Part shown: positions 35,130 through 46,493 of the stretch, piece after piece
Layout of the letters: each line of letters begins with the position of its first letter
Numbering within the stretch: the stretch's first letter is position 1
DNA from: Allium sativum
Taxonomy: Eukaryota; Streptophyta; Magnoliopsida; Asparagales; Amaryllidaceae
Direction: 5' to 3'
Length of the DNA stretch: 64,000 nucleotides
NCBI GenBank assembly: GCA_030737875.1
Contig: CM060922.1
Location: 303,729,456 to 303,793,455, forward strand
Program-made: the position numbers and the translations under genes
Notes under the pieces: model-generated
Database searches by the model: none
The model's input: only the letters and a program-made list of their open reading frames with translations
What the model was told of the DNA's origin: nothing

Positions 35130-35500
35130 AGTAGTGCAGGGTTTCGGATCGGATCGGGTTAGGGGGCTCGGGTCGGATCGGGGAACTGAGCAGAGAACCG
35201 AACCGGATCGGAACCTAGTACAAGAATGAGGGCTTGGAAAAAAGGAAGGCCTCTTGTATAAGGGTTGGAGTTGGCATTGAACTAAAGTTGGACATGGGAT
35301 CGGATCGGATTAAATGGAGGAAAGAAAGGCAGAACCGAACTAAGGCAGAAGCACTGAACCGAATCAAGATAGTGAGATAGTCAAACCCAAGTGACATGGA
35401 AGCACCGAACCGAACCAAAGGTGGAGCTCCGAACCGAACCAGATGGCCAGGAAGTGGAGCAAGCCGAACGGAACCAGGGAAGGATAACCGAACCGGATTG
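35130..35500. repeat. Clustered CGGATCGG / CCGAACC motifs
   Basis: Many copies of GGATCGG and GGGTCGG in 35,140-35,215, then CCGAACC-type variants to 35,500, the latter on the other strand of a similar motif. The 116-codon minus and 67-77-codon plus frames over it are repeat-driven. Confidence 0.6.
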
Positions 35501-35714
35501 GCGCTGCGATTACGCGATGACTCTTCTAAAGACAAACTCCAATTCGACCAAAACCCGAGATGCAAAGGAAGTCCAAATAGGAAGTTTGCACTAAGGATCC
35601 AGTTGGGAACTAAAGAGTTGACTCCATGATTGGACTTTGCTGCGGGACGTGTGCTAAGGGGTTGTCAACGTCTACAGCTTTGATTCACCACCAAGACGGA
35701 TGTTAGGCTACGTA

Positions 35715-35900
35715 TCAGTACAGTGGGGTAGTTACTACTCCACGGGGCAGAGTGATCGTAGCAAGGCTATGAGCCAGTGCAGTGGGGTTGTCATGACCCC
35801 ATGGGGCAGAGTAGACATAGCAAAGGATTAGTGGCTATGGATCAGTGCAGTGGTGTCGTTATGACTCCATGGGGCAGAGTGATCATAACAAGGCATTGGG
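35715..35900 (+). repeat. Three imperfect units of about 60 bases
   Basis: Three head-to-tail units built on CAGTGCAGTGGGGT...CC(A/C)(C/T)GGGGCAGAGT, at about 35,718, 35,776 and 35,846, inside the solo LTR. Confidence 0.75.
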
Positions 35901-37374
35901 TGATCAAAGTGGTGGATATCGTATGCTTTACGCACTGAGTGAAAGATGTGAGGATGGTTGCTATGATTGATTGTTTTCCATCACTTTGTCATGCACACCC
36001 CTACCCCCGTATTCTTTACATCATATGTTAGTGACACCTTAGAGTATTGTACAGTATATAGTGCTAACTTATTGGTTGCAAGTCCAGATTCAGGTATGGT
36101 TTAGTATACCTGTTATTATTCCGTTTTGCTGCTTATCGCTCATACCAGACTTTTGTCTGACCTAGAGTTTTATGTCTCTTCTTATTACTCTGGTTGCTCT
36201 TAAACGGGCAGACTAGAGACATGTTAGCTGGTTATGCACGAGTAGCTGATCCGGAGACGAGCAGCTGATCTGGAGACGAGCAGGAGGCTCCTACGTATTA
36301 TTTACATATATTCTCCATGTGTCGCTACTGGTCACTACTTTGGGGCATTAGTAGTGTACCTTCCTTATTTGCTTTAGAGACAATTTTCAAAAGTTGTAAT
36401 AATACTGATGTGAAACACAAGCTGTATTTGGATTTTCCGCTGCTATGATGTTTAGTTTTCAGCTTATGCACTGTCTCATCTGTTTTGTGTCAAGTATGTT
36501 ATTATTATATTTTATTCCATGCGCTGTGAGACATTCTACAGGTTCCTTGTTAGTTCAAATACCCTTCCTTTCCCTTCTTTTGGCGACCGTCCCATACTGG
36601 CTGAACATCGGCACAACGCACTTTCATTGGAATTGTCGGCTGGTGCGGGGCGGGCCGTCACACAGGGCCTATCCGACAGGGTCAATCCGGTATGGTCCTT
36701 CTGATAGCGTCAATCCAGCAGGGGGTTCTACTACGAAAGGTCATTGAAGTCGGAAACCAAGAAAGGTGAAGACAAAAGCTTAGCCAATTGAAACCCGTAA
36801 AGTCAGAAGAGCCTTCGGTATTAACCTGCTTAATACTGATGCATCAGGAGGTTAGGACACCAACAGTATCAAGCTAGAGGTGCATAAAGATTGTCTGAAA
36901 CCAGTTTCTGAAACACCTATGGCATAAATGCCCAAAGGTCGTACTGATAGACAGTAGACGAAGCACGTAGGGTATTCTTTTGGAAGATCAGGCTATACAC
37001 GGAAATCCTACCGAAAAGCAAACTGAAACGCGGAAGGGATACAATCTATCCACGCAAGTCTACTTAGCACAAATACCGACTGTGATTCCAAATCGGCAGC
37101 TATCCACATACATAATGAGGGAAATCTCCTCTAAGTACTCACGGTGAAACCGGAAGCCTACATCCGAAAGGCTATGACCGAGAGCATACAACCGGAAACT
37201 CAATTGCCTTCCAAAAAGCTACTACAACAGCAAACTCATATCAATCTCAAAAAGGCCTATGACTAGCCAAAACCTTCACTATAGAAGCTAAACATCTGAG
37301 ACCAAGGAGAAAAGCAGCCGACAAAGGCTCCTGCAAGCCCAATTGTCCGACAGTAGAAGGGGCTTCAAATCCTC

Positions 37375-37382
37375 TATAAATA
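37375..37382 (+). promoter_or_regulatory. TATA box in Tat 5' LTR
   Basis: TATAAATA in CCTCTATAAATAAGACCCC; the same sequence is at 45,027-45,034 in the 3' LTR. Confidence 0.65.
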
Positions 37383-37912
37383 AGACCCCAGGGGTCACAT
37401 TTTTAGGAGGATCCTGATTCTTATGCTTTTCTCTCTAGAATAAACCCTAACACTGGGGTCAATTTGAGGATTTCATGTATTCTGTTCATGTACTCTAAAT
37501 TGGAGATTAATAAAGAGCGAATCTACACTTATAGCGTTTTCCTGTGAGTTTATCATGTTATTTTTTTAGTTTTCATTGTTACGATTTATCGTTTGCTTCC
37601 TATATATTCATGGATCCATGTCAAAACCTTTCCGCAGATCGGGTGAAACACCCCTTGCTATATGTTTAAACCCTTCCTGCAAGCTTAGACCCTCCTGACG
37701 AACTTAGATCTTTTAGAGAGCTTGGCACATAATTCCTTTCCACCATTCATTAAGTCCTTCATCAAGAGTTGTGTTTAGTGACCCATCTCTTCAAAGCCTT
37801 GATACCTAGGGACGACGATCTAACCTAAACCCGTGAAGGCCAAACACTACTCTTCCCTTAGATCCACTCCCATTGACTTATCTCTGGTATTGACGTAAAA
37901 TATTGTTAACAT

Positions 37913-37931
37913 TTTGGCGCTAGAAGGAGGG
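37913..37931 (+). other. Primer-binding site of the Tat-type element
   Basis: TTTGGCGCTAGAAGGAGGG starts two bases after the LTR end. TGGCGC followed by a G-rich stretch is the usual form in the Tat/Athila branch. Confidence 0.7.
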
Positions 37932-38021
37932 ATTGAACCTCCGACCTTGTCTTTAACAGCCACATATCTACATGTGTTGTTCCGTCCCGAAATTGGACTA
38001 AAGATTTAGAGAAGCAAAGTT

Positions 38022-38702
38022 ATGGGTAAGAGGTCCCGACAAGAGCTTTCTAGATCTAGAATGGATAAACCAGAAATTACTGACCCAAGAGTGATAGAAG
38101 AACAAAGGCTGAGAGTGGAAGCCTTATGGATAATAAAGCGAAAAAGGGAAAAGGTACAATATGCTTTCGACACTGGGGATAATAGCCTTTCCCACATAGG
38201 ACAAATCTTAGCAACCCCTCCAAGTGGTTCTACATCGGAGGATACTAACCTTTTCTCTCATCTAAGAAGAACTTTGCACAAGCAAGTTAGAGGAATAGTA
38301 TTTAAACAAGAAATAATGAACGATATTGACCGCTTCACCAACAAATGGTCTGGAAGGGTGACATCCCAATCTCAGTACATTGTGAGAAGGAGGAATAAAG
38401 ATATAGGTACAATAGCAAGGTTGGTTCGTAAAAGGGTTAGGCCCCAGCGGCAGGAAGTGGGACTTACGCCAGGATTACCTAAAGGGTACTACCTCACCAC
38501 TTCGATGGAAAACATTTACTTCCTAACCAAACACGAACTCAACTATTGGCCACTCACAAAGAAAAAACCCAAATGCAAAAGGAAAACAGGAGGATCCTAT
38601 TGCCATTACCACATGATGAATGGACATGAAACTAATCATTGCATAATCCTTGAGGAAACAGTCATCAAATTCATCAACCAAGGCCAATTACGGGAATTAT
38701 GA
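38022..38702 (+). pseudogene. Tat gag fragment with C-H-H-C motif
   Basis: An open frame of 226 codons. The N-terminal half is basic and charged (RSRQELSRSRMDKPE, IIKRKREKVQYAFDTG); the middle is unrecognised; the last 40 residues hold SYCHYHMMNGHETNHCIILE, the CxxH...GHxTxxC motif typical of Tat-type gag, followed by a FINQGQLREL sequence like the usual I-RGYLREF. Usual gag is about 500-700 residues, so the main capsid part is missing. It probably arose by internal deletion that joined the N-terminus to the nucleic-acid-binding C-terminus. The start codon is the first ATG 110 bases after the LTR. Confidence 0.7.
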
Positions 38703-40600
38703 AAAGATCAGATTAAGATCAGTACAAATCCTTAGGAAAAGGATTATCAAACATACTCTAAGGGTACGGAAAACCCTCCTTTCGAAACTTGAAAAAACCC
38801 AAAAGGGGTCAAACTATAAATGGATTAAAATCCCTTGTCATTACCAAATTGGTCAGGACAAGGCATCCCCCGAAAGGGGGTTGGTGTGTTAGTATTTCTC
38901 CTTGCCCAAATCATAGGGGGCTAGGTTAAAGCATCAAAAGCGTTAGCCTCCGTTTCACACTAGAAATGGTCATGGTGGTGCATCTAACCTTAGCACGCTT
39001 GCCTCTGCTCGCAGAAAAGTACGCCTTCCTTTGCTAGAACTAAGCACGTCCTCCTCAGCTCGTAGAAGAGCACGTCCTACCTTTTCTTATGTTCCGTGTT
39101 ACCCACAGAAGCGAACGCCAACCCCTATCATCACCTACGATGCTCAGGATAGGGCACCCCTCAGAAGGAGCGGTGTGTAAGCCTTTGTTAGTACCTACAA
39201 TGGTCAGTATAGAGCAACAAAAGAGTAAAACTTAGTTCTGTGCTTACGATGGCCCCGTCTAAGTTTCTAATACCTTATCATAACCTGCCTCCTGGAGGGA
39301 GGTTGGGTAAGTCCTTCGGTCCTGCTTGTGGATAAGCTAGCCAAGCGCACCGGACGCACAGGCCCAGAGAGTGGCCAACAAAGCATGTGCATCCTCTGCT
39401 TTGACATCAAAAGCCCAAGGAGTGGCTTAGGAAGCACGTACAACCTCTGCTTCACAAATCAAATCCAAGAGGGATGCCAAAACATTAATACCGGAAGGGG
39501 TTTCCGGACTTCTATCAATATTAATACCCGAATCTGGGTTGATTCGGCTCTTCGCAAATACCAGAAGGTGTTCTCGGTCTTCTATCTATATTAATACCCA
39601 AATCTGGGTTGGTTCGACTCTTCACAAGTAACTGAAGGGATTCTCAGTCTTCAATCTTTAATTACCCGAGTAAGGATTATTTCGGGACTTCTATTTAATG
39701 CTAAAAGGGGTTACCCAGATAAGGGTTATTTCGGGATTTTTGTTTAATGCCGGAAGAGGGATTCCCGGTCTTTAATATTTAATTACCCGAATAAGGGTTA
39801 TTCTGGGACTTCCATTAATGCCGAAAGGGAATCTCTGGTATATAATCTTTAATACCCGAATCTGCGTTGCTTCAGTTCTTCACAAATATTGGAAGGAACA
39901 ACCCGGCCTCGCCTCAACGCCAAGCCTAGGCGCAAATAACAACCGGATGTAGGGTTTCGATCTCGTCATAAGGCATCCAAATCTGGATTGGTCCGAATTT
40001 TCTTGGTTGAACGAGAAAGAGTTTGTCAACCCTCGTCCCAACTCAAATCCGTCTTGAAAGCGCATTTTTACCATTATTAGGTGCAAACTTATGGCTTCTC
40101 ACTTGCTCAGGAAAGTGTCTTTAATTTTTATATTCATCAATTCATTATCCAAGTATATCAAATGTTTTCACTAACACACAAAACACAAATAAGCACTGTA
40201 GGCATTTCATGTCTAACACACTTCGATACTAATAACCCTACTAAGAGCACAAGACGCTCTACAATATTCCATAAACGAACTCTTAGCGAAGTGCACCGGA
40301 GACGTGCACCCTGTCATGATATAACCATAGTTAAAGAAAAACGTTTACGTTGAAATGCGTAGTCACGTGTTAAGTAATATCGTTGTAAGTCTAACCCCTA
40401 TTCATGAACACCGTCACTATAGAATATTATACTCGACTGGCAAAATGCTGAATACTTCATATATTACTTGATTGTTTACAAGGAAGTTTATATGATAAAT
40501 ACATCTCCAAATAAAAACACTTATATCTCGGTACTGAAGCTCCCATATAAACAGTAGTCTAGCCCTCAATAAAATGTTTCTTATTCATGGGACAAGGAAG
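38703..40600 (+). other. Non-coding interior of the Tat-type element
   Basis: Frames break every 20-60 codons. Short phrases recur around 38,870-39,200 (ACCTACGATGCTCAGGATAG, GGGCA-CCCC-GAAGG). A tandem array follows at 39,480-39,900. Nothing resembles pol. Confidence 0.5.
39480..39900 (+). repeat. Degenerate tandem array, unit about 60 bases
   Basis: Six or so units, each with (A)TACCCGAATCTGGGTT or TTACCCGA(A/G)TAAGG(A/G)TTATT, then TTC(G)GGACTTCTAT and CCGGAAG(A)GG. Two subtypes alternate. It lies between the gag fragment and the antisense gene. Confidence 0.75.
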
Positions 40601-41650
40601 AAGTTGTGGAATGATGAATCGATGTACGTAAAAGTCCATCAACCTTTCGCATCTTTTCTGTGACCAAGCATGAATCGTCTGAAGGTTTAGGCTGCCACTT
40701 TAGAGCTCGGTTGAAAGCCTTGCCCATTTCACGAAGATTTTAGTTTTTCCTCTTTAAGTCAAAAGCATCTTTATGTAAAGATTGTTTCTCCTTTCGTAAT
40801 TGCTTAATTTTGGAAGTGTAAAGATTGGTACTTTCCCTCAGCACTTCTTCTATCATAAAATCCTTTCATGTGGGCCTTAACCTGTCTATGCCACCTAGCA
40901 ACGAGGAAGTGACCACTCCAAAAGGAAGATCCCTTATCCCAAGCTCAGAAGATTCGAACCCCATCGAAGCTCACAAGAAACTAGGTGTAAAAGTTTCAAG
41001 AGTACATCCACAAAGATAAATTCTCATTCTTTACATTTTGTTAACACATCGTCATGATTCACCTCTAAGTTGATGACTTGACAATGAAGTTCATCCTTTT
41101 CTCCACCAAAATCGATAAAAGGATTTGTCTTTATGTCCCTCTCCACTTCAAGAATGTTTTTATCCTTTTTCTTTATTTAAGCCTCCAATATAACTATTTT
41201 TTCTTTCAAGCATTGCACAAGTAGTTCCCTAGACAGGGCAGATCTGTCATCAACACCGATAAAAGAATTCCCCAGGAAATCTCCTGGGCGTGAAATAAAT
41301 CGAACGCCCTTATCTACGTAAAAGGAAGTGTCTCTGAGTGAACTTTCCTTTTCATGTAAGCAAATGAGCTACTGTTTGTGGAATCAATTGTCAAAAAATA
41401 TCAATATTTGAACCACGAAATTACATACAACAGAAAGAAAACGAAAGAAAATGCAATTCATGTCCATGCGCACTAACGTCAACTAAAAAGAGTGTAACAA
41501 AATAATTTTTCTCGCCAATACTCCTTTCCTTCATATTACATATTGATTTCGCATGATGAGTTCTAAGTTTCTTTAATACCATTTCCCTATCATTCCCCAA
41601 GAAATTGAAAGATAGCTGAGGGTACTTGATATAAATATGCTTGAGCTCTC

Positions 41651-43166
41651 TCAAGAAGTGTTATCTGCCAGATTTATAAGAATGTCAATTCCCTCCTTAG
41701 CCTCGAGAGAGTGTAGGTCATCCTTGAAAAACAGAATAATCAGTGGAAACAGAATCTTCATCACCATAAAATGAAACATTGAGGGACAATTCCCACAAGT
41801 AAAGAAGTAATTCGAAAACAAAGGTTCTTACCTGAGGAATGGGGGAAGCTGTACGCATTGTCTGTTCTTTTTCGCCAGGTTCTTGGAGATTCACTTCCTC
41901 AGCAAACCCACCATCTCCACATGAAGTAATTGAGACATAGGAAGAATTAGCACTTGTAAGGCCCAAGAAGTCGCCTACAAATGCAGAAAGCATACCATCC
42001 TCTATGTTATCCTTATCGTGCCCACGCTTGTAGTCAAAATTATTGTTATAATCACCCATCTCATCACCTCATATATGCAAAATCGGATTTTCGTCGTTAC
42101 CAGACATTCAGTAATGGGAAGCTCCTCAATAAACAAAAGGTCCTCAACCCTCTCCTTTTTTCCCTTTGGAAACTTCAGTGTCCTCATCTGATGTATTAGC
42201 ACCCCCAAAATTCTACCCCGAGGGGATGAAGAAAGGGAAGGAAAATCCATGTCTGGAAACTTGCCACGGTTATCATGGTAGACTGAAAAGAGAGCCTTTT
42301 CATAGTATTCTGACACCATGTCTGGAAGATGGACCTTCAAAAACAAGGGAATCCGGTCCTAAGTCTCATAAATTATCCGTTTAGCATTAGAAAAAATTGC
42401 TTCCTTTGTTCTCAATCTCCTTGCATGCTTTATCAACATATCCGACTACTCACGCTTGAGGGTCGAGGCTTTAGCAGCTAAGGAACTTTTGCCAGCCCTT
42501 TCCCTCTCAAGAGACAATCTCAGTTGGCTACAGGCTTCTTCGTTACTACTCTTCACAAAGGTTAAGTCATGGAACTTAGACTCTAACGCGGATTTTTCTC
42601 CTTGGAGCACTTTCTTCTCTCGAGATAAGGAGGTAGACATTGCCTTGTAACATACCAATTTCTGGATACCTAAAAAAGGAACAATATAATGTTAGTCCTT
42701 ACATCAAGAAAACGGATGAAAAGTTTTAGGAAAATAAGAGTACAAACCAAAAGTTGCCATTTAACAAGATGAAGGCAAAAATCAGACCGATCTTCGGAGG
42801 CAAATTCTGGAATATCGAAGACATCAATAGAAGGTAAGAATGATCCGATAATACTATCAAAGTCCAAGGTCGATAAAGGAGAACTTATGGGGTCACATAG
42901 CCGATAAGGAGGGGAGAGTAGTTTACACTCTCTTAAATCCGAATTTCCCTGAGAACCGGATCTTAGAAAGCCAGTAACAAAGTCACTTCTTGTAGTATCC
43001 ACTGAAGAAGAACACGTGTTAGGAAAGCTTCCAGGGGAAGGTGCAAGGGGCAGTGAACGGTAGTTGATGACTGGGCGACTCAACGATTTCATCACCAAAA
43101 GGATAGAAGATAAAAAATTTCCCTTTTATGACACTTAGTAGGACCGTTGCTGGCGGCCGAAGCCAT
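41651..43166 (-). pseudogene. Antisense intron-bearing gene in Tat 3' interior
   Basis: Unknown product. Visible parts on the minus strand: exon 1 from an ATG at 43,166 (MASAASNGPTK) with a frameshift near 43,110, then an open stretch to 42,748; intron 1 at 42,747-42,662 (GTTTGT...CCAG, phase 0); exon 2 42,661-41,832 with a charged coiled-coil segment (LSREKKVLQGEKSALESK, then SSNEEACSQLRLSLERERAG), then EYYEKALFSVYHDN; intron 2 at 41,831-41,723 (CAG|GTAAGA donor, AAG acceptor, phase 0); exon 3 DDLHSLEAKEGIDILINLAD and stop at 41,651. Exon 2 holds two stops (near 42,448 and 42,365) and a frameshift near 42,060. Tat elements are known to carry extra ORFs, some antisense, downstream of pol; that class fits by position. 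The function is not known to me. A captured host gene is the alternative. Confidence 0.55.
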
Positions 43167-44083
43167 CCTCTTTCTAGACAAAGATTCAGGAAGGGTAGAG
43201 GCCGTGGAAGGTTGGTATGAACCATCCCTAAGAAACACTGAACGTAAGAGAGAAGGTTGTTCTAGAATATTTTGTCCTAAGGGTAAAGGGCATGCTCGTA
43301 AAGAAATTCCGAGAATAATATAACATAATGTTGACTCAAGACGCCTGGAACTTTACTTACAACATTATCCACTTGAAACTCCTTCGCTCCATTGAACAAA
43401 CCCCAGCTGACTTGCTCAGGTCGAAGTCACCAATTTGTGAGATTCCAAACATAAGTCCTACCAGGTGATATCGTAACATAAACATATTCTCTAATCTCAT
43501 TTCTATTTGATAAATACAAGCCACTTATAAGCGAATGATGATTGTAAAATTTCACTAAATTATCAGGTAATGATATTAACAGCAAAAATCGATGTCAACG
43601 ATTTGAATTGTTTTTACCACAAACTAGTTATTTATACAAACACTGCTTCTCAGACCACAATAATGATTGGGGATAGACAAAATTCATTGAAATCACCATT
43701 CGAGATCATCTCAAACGAATATTGGGAGTTTATCCTGTACTGGGGCCATGGAACCCTAGTTCCGGGCGTATTTCAAATCAGCAATTAAGATTCAAGCATG
43801 AAAACTTACGATTAATTAAGCTTAAAACCTCCAAGAGAAGTGTGGTGAATTCCGATTAACCTCGTTTGAGTAAAATATTATGCAGCAAAAAAAAAGATTC
43901 CTCTTTGGCAAGGGCTCAATTTTTCATCTCCACCACTCTTCTTAAACCAAACCGGCGGACGGGATTCACGCTAAAAAAAAGCAAAAAGCAAAAAGTTAGG
44001 AATCTTGTACGGCTGAAAAACTTACAATTCCTCAGAACAAATACAAAAAAAATCTTGACTTGGAAAGTCGAAAATACCTCTTC
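43167..44083. other. Tat interior upstream of the antisense gene
   Basis: No coding frame is supported. It would hold the promoter of the antisense gene if that was transcribed on its own. A/T runs near 43,886-44,050 give spurious Lys-rich and Phe-rich frames on opposite strands. Confidence 0.4.
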
Positions 44084-44095
44084 ACTAGGGGGGAA
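44084..44095 (+). other. Polypurine tract of the Tat-type element
   Basis: CTAGGGGGGAA directly abuts TGTTACTACC, the LTR start. Confidence 0.8.
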
Positions 44096-45564
44096 TGTTA
44101 CTACCAAAATTAACGGTGAAGTAGGCTGACGGTGAAGGGGTATCGAACGACCGCATGCATAGAATGATCCTTCAGAAAATATAGTCAAAAGCAAGGAGGA
44201 ATGGTCCGAAAGCTACATCAACAGACACCATCCTGAGAGGAAGGATCTCAAAAGCTACAAAATACCAACATAATCTAACCGATAGTGGCTATCCGACAGG
44301 GTCGACCTGGTAAGGTCCTTCCGACAGCGTCAATCCAACAAGGGGTTCTCCACTGAAAGGTCATCCAAGTCAAAAACCAAGAAAGATGAAGACAAAAACT
44401 CTGCAAATTGAAACCTGGAAAGCCAGAAGAGCCGTCGATATTAACCTGCCTAATACCGATACATCCGGAGGTCAGGACACCAAGAGAATCAAGCCAAAGG
44501 TGCATAAAGATTATCTGAAACCAGTTTCCAAAACACCTGCTGCATAAGTGTCAAAAAGTCGTACTGATAGACAGCATACAAATCACCTAGAGTAACCTTT
44601 CGGAAGATCAGGCTATACCCGGAAATGCTGCCGAAAAGCAGACCAGAACTCCAAAAGGGATACAAGCTATCCACGCAAGTTTATTTAGCACAAACACCGA
44701 CAGTGATTCCAAACCTGCAGCTATCCACATACATAATGAGGGAAATCTCCTCTAAGTACTCATGGGAAAACTGGAAGCCAACATCCGAAAGACTATGACC
44801 GAGAGCATACAACCGGAAACTCAAATCCCTTCCGAAAAGATACTACAACAACAAACTCATATCAATCTCAGAAAGGCCTCAGACTAGCTGAAACCTTCAC
44901 TACGTAAGCTATCATTAGCACCACAAAGCAGCCGAAAGTAAAAACATCTAAGACCAAGGAGAAAAGCGGCCGACAAAGGCTCTTGCAGGTCCAACAGTCC
45001 AATAGTAGAAGGGGCTCCAGATCCTCTATAAATAAGACCCCAAGGGTCACTTTTTTAGGGGGATCCTGATTCTTATGCTCTTTCTCTCTAGAATAAACCC
45101 CAATACTGGGATCAATTTGAGAATTTCTTTTATTTTATTCATGCACTCTAAATTAGAGATTAATAAAGAGCGGGTCAACATTTATAACGTTTCCTGTGAG
45201 TTTATCATGTTTTTTCTTAGTTATCATTATTACGATTTACTGTTTTCTTCCTACATATGCATTGATCCATGTCAAAACCTTTCCGCAGATCAGGTGAAAC
45301 GCCCGTTCCTATATATTTAAACCCTTCCTGCAAGCTTAGACCCTCCTGACGAACTTATATCTTTTAGCGAGCTTGGCGCATAATTCCTTTCCACCATTCG
45401 TTAAGTCCTTTATTAAGAGTTGTGTTTAGTGAACCATCTCTTCATAGCCTTGATACCTACGGATGAAGATCTAACCCAAGCCCAGGAAGGCCAAAAAACC
45501 TATTCTTCCCTTAGGTCCATTCCCATTGACCTATTTCTGGTGTTGACGAAAAATATCGTTAACA
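44096..45564 (+). mobile_element. 3' LTR of the Tat-type element
   Basis: 1,469 bases, TGTTACTACC...ATCGTTAACA, matching the 5' LTR end to end. TATA box at 45,027-45,034. Followed by CTTTT, the right target-site duplication (45,565-45,569). Confidence 0.93.
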
Positions 45565-45569
45565 CTTTT

Positions 45570-46062
45570 CAAGACACAAGTTAGGATTCTGTAGGGATGA
45601 TCAATCTTCATTCACAAACCTTACTCCCAATTCTTTTGACTTTATAGAAACGATAGCCTTTGGAAGACCTTTTTTAAGTGGGCCATCCAAGTTTTTCTTT
45701 GTTTCTATGTAGTCAACAATTATAACTCCACTTTTGAGTAACTATTTAACCATTTGATGTCTTAGACTCACATGTCTAGACTTTTCGTTATATGTCTTAT
45801 TAGAGACATTTTATATTGTTGCTTTATTACCACAGTTAATCAAGACTGCTAGAGATGGCTTCTTCCACAATGGGAACCCCATTAACAAATTTCTAAGCCA
45901 TTCTACTTCCTTACATGCATCTGCTAATGCAATCAATTCTGATAACATAGTTGAGTCATATATACAGGTCTGCTTCTTGGAAGCCAAAGACATCGCAGCT
46001 CCTCCTAATGTAAATGTCCATTTAGTCGTAGACTTGGATTCTACATTGTTCCAGGTTGCATC
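45570..46062 (-). pseudogene. Copia RNase H, C-terminal part
   Basis: The minus strand continues from the GYSDA codons interrupted at 55,493. It reads DATWNNVESKSTTKWTFTLG, SLASKKQTCIYDSTMLSELI, ALADACKEVEWLRNLL, then after a stop KSRHVSLRHQ-type and ETKKNLDGPLKKGLPK to the end of pol. The SKKQTC...DST.SELIAL...EW block is standard for copia RNase H. The substitution of Ser-Leu for the usual Ser-Trp and the stop after NKATI show decay. The GCATC duplication lies across an Asp-Ala codon pair. Confidence 0.9.
46058..46062. other. Target-site duplication GCATC, left
   Basis: Identical to 55,489-55,493 after the chromovirus-like element. Confidence 0.9.
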
Positions 46063-46339
46063 TGTAACTCCCCGAATTTTTAACAACACTGAAGAAGATA
46101 AATTAAATAATAATTAATTTAATATTTAGAATTAGAGGAAATGGAATGCACCATTGTGTTCATCTCGAAATTCTGGTCAGGATAGACATTTGGTTTGCGT
46201 AAAACGGACATTGTATGAAGAAGTTATGAGGATTTTAAGTTTGTATACGCGTAGAAAGATTATATATATACGCATGACTCAGAGATGAGTCGGAATTTTA
46301 TCCATCACAATTCGAATTTGAAAAATTCATCAGAGCGGA

Positions 46340-46465
46340 AAAATTCCCGCTTTAGGGGGTCGACCCCCCTAGAGGGGTGTCGACCTAGGGGTCGACCCTC
46401 CTTAAGGGGTGTCGACCTATGGGTCGATCCAACCATAAGGGTGTCGACACCCCTAGGGCTGAGGT
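46340..46465 (+). promoter_or_regulatory. GTCGAC palindrome cluster upstream of the TATA box
   Basis: Five or six copies of GTCGAC or near-GTCGAC in about 120 bases, most within GGGGTCGACCCC-like palindromes linked by CCTAGAGGGGT and CCTTAAGGGGT. It lies directly upstream of the TATA box at 46,494. The 3' LTR carries the same cluster at 52,390-52,500 with one core mutated. Confidence 0.6.
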
Positions 46466-46493
46466 GGCAGTCAGTTTCAGAGGGTTGTGCAGC

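Larger units (their letters stand above)
34124..36662 (+). mobile_element. Solo LTR (2.54 kb) of a gypsy element
   Basis: It starts TGTAACGACCCGC, ends GGGCCGTCACA, and is flanked by CAGG on both sides (34,120-34,123 and 36,663-36,666). Removing it and one CAGG restores the reading of the Tat LTR at equal length with its partner near 44,285. A TATATA box sits at 34,508-34,513. There is no primer site, polypurine tract or coding, as expected for a solo LTR left by LTR-LTR recombination. Confidence 0.85.
33920..37911 (+). mobile_element. 5' LTR of the Tat-type element, interrupted
   Basis: Two pieces, 33,920-34,123 and 36,667-37,911, together about 1.45 kb, match the 3' LTR (1.47 kb). It starts TGTTACTACC and ends ATTGTTAACA. 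A TATA box lies at 37,375-37,382. Confidence 0.9.
33920..45564 (+). mobile_element. Tat-type Ty3/gypsy element, no pol, inserted in copia
   Basis: 5' LTR 33,920-37,911 (split by a solo LTR), primer site at 37,913, gag fragment, long non-coding interior with an antisense gene, polypurine tract, 3' LTR 44,096-45,564, exact CTTTT duplication. The lineage is inferred from the TTGGCGCTAGAAGGAGGG primer site and the gag motif YCHYHMMNGHETNHC. No protease, RT, RNase H or integrase remains, so mobility would need a helper element. Confidence 0.9.

Noticed and set aside
35215..35629. Frames of 67-116 codons on both strands
   Set aside because: Produced by the CGGATCGG and CCGAACC repeats inside a solo LTR.
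43866..44194. Lys-rich plus-strand and Phe-rich minus-strand frames
   Set aside because: They mirror each other over A-rich runs and cross the 3' LTR start of the Tat-type element.
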